Shown here piece by piece: positions 8,008-13,176 of a stretch of DNA of 18,895 bases (positions within the stretch are counted from its first letter, which is position 1; each line of letters opens with the position of its first letter). The position numbers and the translations under genes were made by a program. Source of the stretch: UBA1206 sp045600105 (GTDB lineage Bacteria > Bacillota > Clostridia > Oscillospirales > CAG-382); NCBI GenBank assembly GCA_045600105.1, contig JAZRXG010000008.1, forward strand, positions 1-18,895, written 5' to 3'. Below the pieces are notes generated by a model. The model was not told where the DNA came from and searched no databases. It saw only the letters and a program-made list of their open reading frames with translations.

Positions 8008-8046
8008 ACGCGGAGCGTCCGTCAGGGCGCTCCGCGTTCTGTTTTA
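8008..8046 (+). terminator. Terminator after the 6S-like RNA
   Basis: A 13-bp stem (8008-8020 with 8025-8037, one G-U pair) closes a GTCA tetraloop and is followed by TTCTGTTTTA. This strong intrinsic terminator in the plus direction gives the upstream RNA a defined 3' end about 50 nt past the rod. Confidence 0.8.
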
Positions 8047-8067
8047 TACCTCAAAAAAAGCAAAACA

Positions 8068-8095
8068 AAAAACGCAGGAGTCGACCTGCGTTTTT
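8068..8095. terminator. Bidirectional terminator between the RNA gene and the DUF1508 gene
   Basis: An 11-bp perfect inverted repeat (8068-8078 with 8085-8095, core CGCAGG/CCTGCG) is flanked by A5 on the left and T5 on the right with a 6-nt loop. It therefore works as an intrinsic terminator in both directions. It ends the minus-strand DUF1508 transcript 17 bp past its stop and backs up the plus-strand terminator at 8008-8046. Confidence 0.8.
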
Positions 8096-8111
8096 ATGTA
8101 TGCGAAAAGGA

Positions 8112-8489
8112 TTATTTCTCTTCTTCGAATTCGACTTTGTTTTCGGCGGCGTTCTTTCTGACGCTTTCGATACCGTTGAGGCAGCTTGCTTTTGCAACGT
8201 AGCCTTCGGAAACGGCGATTATTTCACCGTTGGTAGCTTTGAGTCTGAAACGGAATTCGCCTTTTTTGTCGGTGTACATTTCGAACTTCGGGCATTTTGC
8301 CGCTACGACTTCTTCAGCGGTGAGGTCTTCGAAATTGGCGATGGGGGCATTCTTGGCAACGCTCTTTACACCGTTGAGGCAGGCAGCCTTGGTGGTGTAG
8401 ACTTCGGAGGTGGCGATGATCTCGCCGTTGCCGGCTTTGAGGTTGAATTTGAATCCGGTTGCGGTCTTCTTAACTGCGAATTTTCCCAT
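8112..8489 (-). CDS. Tandem DUF1508 (YegP-like) protein
   Basis: A 125-residue cytoplasmic protein made of two copies of the DUF1508 fold. Copy one covers about residues 3-48 and copy two about 70-115. Each has the order FKFNLKAxNGEIIAxSE, then a tyrosine, then K(A)xCLNGxxSVxKNA. In E. coli YegP and relatives the repeats form a compact beta-beta-alpha dimer-like unit; the molecular function is not established. The acidic linker (ANFEDLTAEEVVAAKCPKF) joins the copies and the C-terminus ends in EFEEEK. The start is well set by AAAGGAG 7 bp before the ATG. It is a single-gene transcript with its own promoter (8575-8603) and terminator. The residue match between copies indicates an internal duplication old enough to have diverged. 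Confidence 0.87.
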   Translation of the reverse strand: MGKFAVKKTATGFKFNLKAGNGEIIATSEVYTTKAACLNGVKSVAKNAPIANFEDLTAEEVVAAKCPKFEMYTDKKGEFRFRLKATNGEIIAVSEGYVAKASCLNGIESVRKNAAENKVEFEEEK

Positions 8490-8574
8490 GGTTTTTCTCC
8501 TTTTTCTTTTACGAATTTAGTTATATGGTCGTAACGTGCGCCTAAATACGGCACATCCTGCATTACTATTACAA

Positions 8575-8603
8575 TATATAGCATAATTTTATCCGTATGT
8601 CAA
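8575..8603 (-). promoter_or_regulatory. Promoter of the DUF1508 gene
   Basis: Minus-strand TTGACA (8603-8598), a 17-bp spacer, then TATATA (8580-8575); a 19-bp spacing gives TATATT. The leader is about 80 bp to the ATG. Opposite this lies the tRNA-Gln promoter, so 8490-8707 is a divergent regulatory gap with no gene in it. Confidence 0.7.
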
Positions 8604-8662
8604 TGTTTTTTTGCTTTATGCATAAAAAATTTTATCTGTCTTGCGCGCGAAGTAAAAAAAAC

Positions 8663-8691
8663 TTGACAAAAGGCATATATTTGATTATAAT
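8663..8691 (+). promoter_or_regulatory. Promoter of tRNA-Gln
   Basis: Perfect consensus: TTGACA at 8663-8668, 17-bp spacer, TATAAT at 8686-8691. It lies 17 bp before the first base of the mature tRNA, as expected for a strong stable-RNA promoter. Confidence 0.9.
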
Positions 8692-8707
8692 ACCAATGCT
8701 CGAATAA

Positions 8708-8782
8708 AGGGATATAGCCAAGTGGTCAAGGCACAGGACTTTGACTCCTGCATCGTTGGTTCAAGTCCAACTATCCCTGCCA
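8708..8782 (+). tRNA. tRNA-Gln (anticodon UUG)
   Basis: The 75-nt gene folds into a complete cloverleaf. The acceptor stem pairs 8708-8714 (AGGGATA) with 8772-8778 (TATCCCT) at all seven positions. The D-arm is GCC...GGC. The anticodon stem CAGGA/TCCTG closes the loop CTTTGAC, so the anticodon is TTG, reading CAA glutamine codons. The T-arm GTTGG-TTCAAGT-CCAAC is standard. The discriminator G and the CCA end (8780-8782) are encoded in DNA. It has its own promoter and terminator and stands alone, not in a tRNA cluster. Confidence 0.96.
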
Positions 8783-8784
8783 GC

Positions 8785-8826
8785 AAAAAACGCACATTTG
8801 TCTACCGGACAAATGTGCGTTTTTTG
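8785..8826 (+). terminator. Terminator of tRNA-Gln
   Basis: An 18-bp perfect inverted repeat (8785-8802 with 8808-8825; core CGCACATTTGTC) with the 5-nt loop TACCG, ending in T6. It begins 2 bp after the tRNA CCA. It is unusually long for a tRNA terminator, and its T-first loop and CACAT word resemble the hairpin array that follows, so it could also be the first module of that array. Confidence 0.85.
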
Positions 8827-8828
8827 AA

Positions 8829-9010
8829 CGATGTGTTCCGCTGCGCGGAACGTGATGCGCACTATGTGCGTGATGTATCCTTCGGACGTGATGTGCGCTT
8901 CGCGCGTGAAGTGACTTTGGCGGAACACGTCACATCACTTTTGCCTAAGGCAAAAACATCACTGCGAATGAAGTGAGCAGCATCACTTGCCCGTCAGGGC
9001 AAACATCACT
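8829..9010. repeat. GTGATG/CATCAC-delimited hairpin array (array A, head-to-head halves)
   Basis: A run of small hairpins with different stems but the same design. Left half: GTTCCGC-TGC-GCGGAAC (8835-8851), CGCAC-TAT-GTGCG (8858-8870), a weaker GT(AT)CC-TTC-GGAC (8875-8887) and GCGC-TTC-GCGC (8895-8905), each followed by GTGATG or GTGAAG. The right half uses the reverse complement: GTCACATCAC (8929-8938), TTTTGCC-TAA-GGCAAAA (8939-8955), CTGC/GCAG with an 11-nt loop (8962-8980) and TTGCCC-GTCA-GGGCAA (8987-9002), separated by CATCAC. The halves meet at 8906-8938, so the whole also forms an outer inverted repeat. Loops are mostly 3-4 nt and start with T on the GTGATG-bearing strand. No protein is evident. 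It is not CRISPR, since both delimiter spacing and unit sequence vary. I know no established name for it. Confidence 0.85.
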
Positions 9011-9011
9011 T

Positions 9012-9291
9012 TTCTATCTAACCAAGGAAGAACATATTCAGTTTATTGAAAACCATGATGAACAAGTTTACGTTCAAGTAATATCCGAGTTTTTGATATA
9101 ATATCGTTCATTCAGCCGCCCAATTTATGTTTAATGAGAGATTGACAAATCCCGGTTTGGTCGAGTTGCTCAAAGCAGAAGCATCATTGATAAAAATATG
9201 GGGAGGTGAGTTACTTACCCTCGACGCTTTCAATTTGCCACGGAGTGAGTGCTGCGCCTTTTTGTCGAACGCAAATCACAAAATGCTTTGA
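9012..9291 (+). pseudogene. Headless, frameshifted coding remnant
   Basis: Two adjacent open segments read like protein but in different frames. Segment one (about 9012-9101) gives LTKEEHIQFIENHDEQVYV and continues to a TAA at 9099-9101. Segment two, open from 9097, gives YNIVHSAAQFMFNERL and continues with NPGLVELLKAEASLIKIWGG to a TGA at 9289-9291. One indel near 9093-9099 would join them into about 92 residues of well-mixed, amphipathic sequence. There is no start codon or ribosome site for segment one, because hairpin array A lies directly upstream. Composition is AT-richer than the flanks. An ATG at 9127 with a 54-codon frame exists but lacks a good Shine-Dalgarno. I do not recognise the family. 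It could also be chance, which limits confidence. Confidence 0.35.
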
Positions 9292-9304
9292 ACGGTCAAA
9301 CACA

Positions 9305-9333
9305 TTGACATATCGGCGGACTTAAAGTATAAT
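9305..9333 (+). promoter_or_regulatory. Promoter of the nucleoside phosphorylase gene
   Basis: Perfect consensus: TTGACA at 9305-9310, 17-bp spacer, TATAAT at 9328-9333. The leader is about 28 nt and includes GGAGGA before the ATG at 9368. Confidence 0.88.
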
Positions 9334-9367
9334 ATACAAAACATCAACCAACCGGAGGAAGATCCAC

Positions 9368-10129
9368 ATGCCGATTTACGATATACCGCTCACGGAGTTT
9401 GACCCTGCTCCGAAGGCTGTTCTTGAGCCCGACCACGAAAAGCTTGACGTTCATTTCCCCGAGATCGCGGTCTTCGCGTTCGTCGGTGACGCGATAAACG
9501 AATACGCGGCAAAACACGGGATGAAAAAGATATGCGAATTCGTTTCGATCGTCAAAAAGTACCCGATATACCTCGGAAAGTCGGGAAAGAACGATTACGT
9601 GCTCTGCGAAGCGCCAGTAGGCGCTCCCGCCGCCGCTCAGATAATGGACTGGCTCATCGGCTACGGTGTGAAAAAAATCATATCAACGGGCTCCTGCGGC
9701 GTTCTTGCCGACATAGACGAAAACTCGTTCCTCATCCCGATGAAGGCGCTCCGCGACGAAGGAACGTCGTTCCACTACGCGCCGCCCTCACGTTACGCCG
9801 GGACCGACGAGGGGCTGCGGAACGTGATGGAAAGAGTGCTGAAATCGAAAAACATCCCTTTTCTCGAATGCGTCACGTGGACGACCGACGGCTTTTACAG
9901 AGAGACCGAAAAGAAAGTGAGTTCGCGTCTTGCCGAGGGCTGTGCCTGCGTCGAAATGGAGTGTGCCGCTCTCGCTTCGTGCGCCGCTTTCAGAAACGCG
10001 CGTTTTGCCGAGCTTCTTTTCACCGCCGATTCGCTTGCCGACGTGAAGGCTTACGACGAAAGGAACTGGGGGACGGATTCCCTGCTTCCCGCCCTTGAGC
10101 TCTGCGCGGATATAGTTAAGGAAATATAA
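9368..10129 (+). CDS. Nucleoside phosphorylase (uridine/purine phosphorylase superfamily)
   Basis: A 253-residue cytoplasmic enzyme of the PNP_UDP_1 superfamily, which splits nucleosides with phosphate into base and ribose-1-phosphate. Visible family marks are the phosphate-site region near GDAINEY (40-46), the GAPAAA turn (85-90), the central ISTGSCGVLADI strand-turn (105-116), the base-site segment TTDGFYRET (172-180), and the ribose-binding VEMECAALA motif (195-203). The late DSLAD segment probably holds the catalytic acid. The length fits the hexameric or trimeric uridine phosphorylase class. Substrate (uridine versus purine nucleosides) cannot be decided by eye, though the overall pattern is closer to uridine phosphorylase. 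It is a single-gene unit with a consensus promoter, GGAGGA Shine-Dalgarno and terminator. A ribokinase lies about 6 kb downstream, a loose metabolic link only. Confidence 0.9.
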   Translation: MPIYDIPLTEFDPAPKAVLEPDHEKLDVHFPEIAVFAFVGDAINEYAAKHGMKKICEFVSIVKKYPIYLGKSGKNDYVLCEAPVGAPAAAQIMDWLIGYGVKKIISTGSCGVLADIDENSFLIPMKALRDEGTSFHYAPPSRYAGTDEGLRNVMERVLKSKNIPFLECVTWTTDGFYRETEKKVSSRLAEGCACVEMECAALASCAAFRNARFAELLFTADSLADVKAYDERNWGTDSLLPALELCADIVKEI

Positions 10130-10137
10130 AACAAAAG

Positions 10138-10175
10138 CCGGAATAAGCGTTTTATGCGCTTATTCCGGTATTTTC
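10138..10175. terminator. Bidirectional terminator between phosphorylase and oxidoreductase genes
   Basis: A 12-bp perfect stem (10138-10149 with 10157-10168; CCGGAATAAGCG) with a 7-nt loop, followed by TATTTTCGTTTTG on the plus strand. On the minus strand the stem is followed by CTTTTGTTTTAT. The two convergent genes (stops at 10129 and 10187) share it. Confidence 0.8.
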
Positions 10176-10186
10176 GTTTGGTTTTG

Positions 10187-11440
10187 TCAGCCGATGAAGG
10201 CTTTCTGAGAAACGAGAGTCTCTCTGAGAAGCGCGACGTCGATGCTTCTGACGCTCTGTTTGTTCTTCACGGCAATGGCAGCCGCGGTGCCCGCGGCCTC
10301 GCCGAGGGTGCAGACGATGGGCATTATGCGTATGGATGCCTGAGCCTCGTGAGTGGTGGATATACATCTGCCGGCTACGAGAAGGTTGTCGGCGTTTTTG
10401 GGAATGAGGGAGCGGTACGGGATGGTGTAATACTGTCCCTCCGGGAAGAAATAGTGGCTCGTTCCCGATCCCTCGGGGTTATGGATGTCGATGTCGTAGT
10501 TTCCGGCGGCGATGGCGTCTTCAAAACGGGTGCAGGCGACGAGCTCATCGCTCGTGAGTATATGTTCGCCGTCGATCATGCGGCTTTCCCTGACGCCCGT
10601 CTGAATGGCGGACGAAAGCACCATGCTGTTTTCAAAACCGGGAACGTTGTTTTTAAGGAAGTCCAGCAGCTCGAAGACCTGCTCGCGGGCTTCGATATCG
10701 GCTTTGGTAACGTCTTCGCCGTCAACGGGGTTGTGCTTGACGACACGGGTGGCGTTGAGCTGCACGATGTTCGGGAAGCAGGTGTGGAAGACCATGATGC
10801 CGTCCATCGGGTTTTTGATGTATCCCTTCTTCTTTTCCTCTTTCCAGAGCGGAACGATGTTGTGAAGATTTGCCTCGAACTTTTCGGGGTCTACGTTGCC
10901 TATCGAGAAGTTGAGGGTCATGGGCTGGCAGAGGTTGTCCGCGGGTCTGCCGAGACGGGTCGGGAAGCCTGCTGCGTACGCGACGTCGGCGTCGCCCGTG
11001 GCGTCGATGAAATAGTCGGCTTCAAGCCTGACAAGACCCGATTTGTTGACGACGGTGATGGATTTTACGGTGTTCGCTTCCCTTTCCGCCGAAACGAAAT
11101 AGGAGTTGAAAAGCATATCGATCCCCGCTTCGGTGCATTTTCTGTTGAGAATGAGTTTGAGATACTCGGGGTTGAAAACGTTGTATCTCATTGCGCCCAT
11201 ATCTCTCATGGCGTTTTCGAGTTCGTCGAATATGCCGCGCGACAGACGCATATAGCCGCCGTTCACGAGATCCTTTGTGGCGCTGCTCATGAACGGGTTG
11301 ACCGCCATGGTGCAGGGAGCGCCGCCGAGCGCGTTGATGCGTTCGATAATGAGAACGGACGCGCCGTTTCTTGCCGCGGCGAGAGCCGCGCCCGCGCCCG
11401 CAAAGCCGCCGCCGACAACGATAAGATCGTACTTTTTCAT
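10187..11440 (-). CDS. FAD-dependent oxidoreductase (FAD_oxidored family)
   Basis: A 417-residue flavoprotein. The N-terminus carries the Rossmann ADP-binding motif (VVGGGFAGAGAALAAARNG, residues 8-26) and its acidic end VLIIE. The FAD contact SAxFIDATGDADVAY-type segment is seen as YFIDATGDADVAYAAG. The C-terminal LLVAGRCISTTHEAQASIR block is characteristic of the FAD_oxidored family (PF12831), often seen near glycan and sugar-acid metabolism genes. There is no signal peptide or Tat motif, so it is cytoplasmic. Electron acceptor and substrate are unknown. It is a single-gene unit with its own promoter (11479-11507), divergent from the DUF4886 lipoprotein gene. The 154-bp intergenic gap suggests possible co-regulation with that pair. 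The start has GGAG 10 bp upstream. Confidence 0.9.
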   Translation of the reverse strand: MKKYDLIVVGGGFAGAGAALAAARNGASVLIIERINALGGAPCTMAVNPFMSSATKDLVNGGYMRLSRGIFDELENAMRDMGAMRYNVFNPEYLKLILNRKCTEAGIDMLFNSYFVSAEREANTVKSITVVNKSGLVRLEADYFIDATGDADVAYAAGFPTRLGRPADNLCQPMTLNFSIGNVDPEKFEANLHNIVPLWKEEKKKGYIKNPMDGIMVFHTCFPNIVQLNATRVVKHNPVDGEDVTKADIEAREQVFELLDFLKNNVPGFENSMVLSSAIQTGVRESRMIDGEHILTSDELVACTRFEDAIAAGNYDIDIHNPEGSGTSHYFFPEGQYYTIPYRSLIPKNADNLLVAGRCISTTHEAQASIRIMPIVCTLGEAAGTAAAIAVKNKQSVRSIDVALLRETLVSQKAFIG

Positions 11441-11478
11441 ATAAACAACATCTCCGTTAAATTTATTTTTACGTTCTC

Positions 11479-11507
11479 ATAATACCATCGGGCAAGGGGT
11501 TTGTCAA
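11479..11507 (-). promoter_or_regulatory. Promoter of the FAD oxidoreductase gene
   Basis: Minus-strand TTGACA (11507-11502), 17-bp spacer, TATTAT (11484-11479). The -35 lies in TTGTCAA (11501-11507), which forms an inverted repeat with TTGACAA at 11525-11531, a possible operator in the divergent gap. Confidence 0.75.
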
Positions 11508-11555
11508 CAAATAAAAGCACTTTTTTGACAATTCCTCTTTATTTTCGGCGGCAGG

Positions 11556-11566
11556 TATGTTATAAT
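11556..11566 (+). promoter_or_regulatory. Extended -10 promoter of the DUF4886 pair
   Basis: TATGTTATAAT contains TGN-TATAAT (TG at 11558-11559, TATAAT at 11561-11566), an extended -10. The -35 position 17 bp upstream holds only a weak TTTATT. The TTGACA at 11525-11530 is too far (30 bp) to serve as its -35. The gene's real ATG follows at 11595. Confidence 0.65.
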
Positions 11567-11594
11567 GGAACAAAACAACAACGGAGGATATTCA

Positions 11595-12500
11595 ATGAAA
11601 AAATTCCTTGTCTCACTTCTCTGCGCGTCGCTGCTTTTCGGCTGCGCGTCATGCTCGTCCGAAACGGAAACGCCGAAGACCGACGAAAGCAAGGGAGAAG
11701 CAAGCATTCCCGCCGAAAGCGTATCGTCTTCCGAAGCGTCTTCGGAAGACGTATCGGATGAACCGGGCGAAGAGCCCTCAGCCGAGGAAAGCGAAGCTCC
11801 TGCGTCACCGATAAACGTGCTTTTCGTGGGCAACAGCTTCACCTATTACAACGATCTCCCCGTGATCTTCGAAAACATCGTGAACAGCGCCGGCATCGAA
11901 GCGAACGTACAGAGCGTCACCGTGGGCTCCGCCCGACTCGAATGGTTCAACGACCCGTCGCAGAGCATAAGCAAGGATTTCACCAAAGCCATCGACGGAA
12001 CGGTATTCGACCTCGTGTTCCTGCAGGAGCATTCGACTCGTCCCTACAAGGACTACGACGCGTTCTCGGCAGGCATTACGGCTCTGTGCGGGAGGATACG
12101 CGAAAAGAGCCCCGACGCTGACATAGTGCTTTACGAAACGTGGGGATTCAACGAGAATTACAGTTCGCTGAAAAACGAAAAAATGACCACCGAAGAGCAG
12201 GAAGCGCTGCTTCTTGAAGCGTACGCCAAGGCAGGAAAAGAACATTCGCTGAAGGTCAGCTGCGCGGGCATGGCGCATCTCGCGGTATACCGCGAAACGG
12301 AGTACGATCCGTATCACACCGACCTCAAGCATCCGTCTTACATCGGCAGTTTTGCGGCTTCTCTCACGCATTTCTACACGCTCTTCCCCGACGCCGCAAG
12401 AGACAGCGTCACTTTCAGAGGCGAGCTTTCGGAAAAAGAATTTGAAGATATATCACAGATCGCGTATAAAATCGCACACGACGACAGTATCGGAGGTTAA
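11595..12500 (+). CDS. DUF4886 / SGNH-hydrolase lipoprotein
   Basis: The start is set at 11595, 6 nt after a GGAGG site; the upstream in-frame ATG at 11565 lies inside the -10 box and cannot be used from this promoter. The 301-residue product has a lipoprotein signal (MKKFLVSLLCASLLFGC, acylated cysteine C17). A Ser/Glu-rich linker (about 21-70) follows, then a DUF4886 domain from 72 onward. That domain is an SGNH-hydrolase-like fold: nucleophile S81 in VLFVGNSFTYYNDLP and the Asp/His pair D243/H246 in DLKHPSYIGS, with LQEHSTRP in between. The protein should sit on the outer face of the membrane and hydrolyse an ester, perhaps acetyl groups on glycans, but the substrate is not shown. It is followed directly by a paralogue. 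Confidence 0.85.
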   Translation: MKKFLVSLLCASLLFGCASCSSETETPKTDESKGEASIPAESVSSSEASSEDVSDEPGEEPSAEESEAPASPINVLFVGNSFTYYNDLPVIFENIVNSAGIEANVQSVTVGSARLEWFNDPSQSISKDFTKAIDGTVFDLVFLQEHSTRPYKDYDAFSAGITALCGRIREKSPDADIVLYETWGFNENYSSLKNEKMTTEEQEALLLEAYAKAGKEHSLKVSCAGMAHLAVYRETEYDPYHTDLKHPSYIGSFAASLTHFYTLFPDAARDSVTFRGELSEKEFEDISQIAYKIAHDDSIGG

Positions 12501-12504
12501 AAAA

Positions 12505-13176
12505 ATGAACGTATTGTTTATCGGCAACAGTTTTACTTTTTTCTACGACGTGCCTTCCCTTTTTAAGTCACTTTGTGAAAAGGACGGAAGGAACGTCGAC
12601 GTCGAAAGCGTCACCTGCGGAGGCTGGACGCTTGAAAGACACGCGTCGGTCGACGACAAATGCGGAAAGACGGTCGATGAAAAGCTGAAATCGGGCAAAA
12701 AATACGACGTCGTCATACTTCAGGAGTATTCCAACCGTCCGATCGAAAACTACGATTCCTTCCTCGGCGGCTGCAAGGCGCTTGCAGAAAAAATAAGAGC
12801 CGACAACGAGTCGGCTCGGATAATTCTTTATGAGACCTGGGGATACGGCGACGAATTCGAGTATATGAAAGAAAAAGCGTGGAAATCGGAAGCCATGTTC
12901 GAACGTCTTGAAAAAGCGTACGCCGACGCGGCAAAAGAGATAAACGCCGAAGTCTCGCACGTCGGCAGAGGCATGGTGAGCCTTTACCGCACGACGGATA
13001 TCGATCCTTACGACAAGGACAGAAAGCATCAGTCGTACGCCGGCAGTTACCTTGCCGCCGTCACGCACTTTCTGCGCGTCTTCCCCGACGCGGAAAAAGA
13101 CAACGTGCTCTTTGACGGCGAATGCACGCCCGAGCAGAAGAACGCCATCGTCGATATCGCGTTAAGCTGCAGATAG
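12505..13176 (+). CDS. DUF4886 / SGNH-hydrolase family protein, no signal peptide
   Basis: The ATG at 12505 follows CGGAGG (12491-12496), which lies in the last codons of the upstream paralogue. In-frame starts further upstream would overlap that gene deeply and are not used. The 223-residue product begins directly with the catalytic block MNVLFIGNSFTFFYDVP (nucleophile S9). It ends with the Asp/His block DRKHQSYAGS (D172, H175), with LQEYSNRPIENYDSF between. It is clearly a paralogue of the preceding lipoprotein: same block order and spacing, DPYxxDxKH conserved. It has no signal peptide or lipobox, so it is predicted cytoplasmic. The 4-bp gap and the embedded ribosome site indicate translational coupling. 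The stop (13174-13176) touches the convergent permease stop with no spacer. Substrate unknown. Confidence 0.86.
   Translation: MNVLFIGNSFTFFYDVPSLFKSLCEKDGRNVDVESVTCGGWTLERHASVDDKCGKTVDEKLKSGKKYDVVILQEYSNRPIENYDSFLGGCKALAEKIRADNESARIILYETWGYGDEFEYMKEKAWKSEAMFERLEKAYADAAKEINAEVSHVGRGMVSLYRTTDIDPYDKDRKHQSYAGSYLAAVTHFLRVFPDAEKDNVLFDGECTPEQKNAIVDIALSCR

Noticed and set aside
8755..8782. tRNA-Gln 3' end as a phage or island attachment site
   Set aside because: No second copy of the tRNA 3' end is visible downstream (only an 8-nt GTTCAAGT match near 9070) and no integrase gene is present.
8829..9010. CRISPR array
   Set aside because: The constant words are only 6 nt, spacers are palindromes, spacing varies, the orientation flips in the middle and no cas gene is present.
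8829..9300. Retron or diversity-generating retroelement
   Set aside because: No reverse transcriptase frame with a YxDD motif appears in any frame of the window.
10154..11482. 442-codon plus-strand frame opposite the FAD oxidoreductase
   Set aside because: It starts inside the terminator and has no recognisable domain; the minus-strand frame has the full Rossmann motif and promoter.
11565..11594. In-frame ATG at 11565 as the start of the DUF4886 lipoprotein
   Set aside because: It overlaps the -10 box, has no ribosome site, and would add ten polar residues before a normal lipoprotein signal; the ATG at 11595 has GGAGG.
12352..12504. In-frame ATG at 12352 as the start of the second DUF4886 protein
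   Set aside because: It would overlap the upstream gene by about 150 bp in another frame and adds an Arg/Ser-rich extension; the ATG at 12505 has a GGAGG site and begins at the conserved domain.
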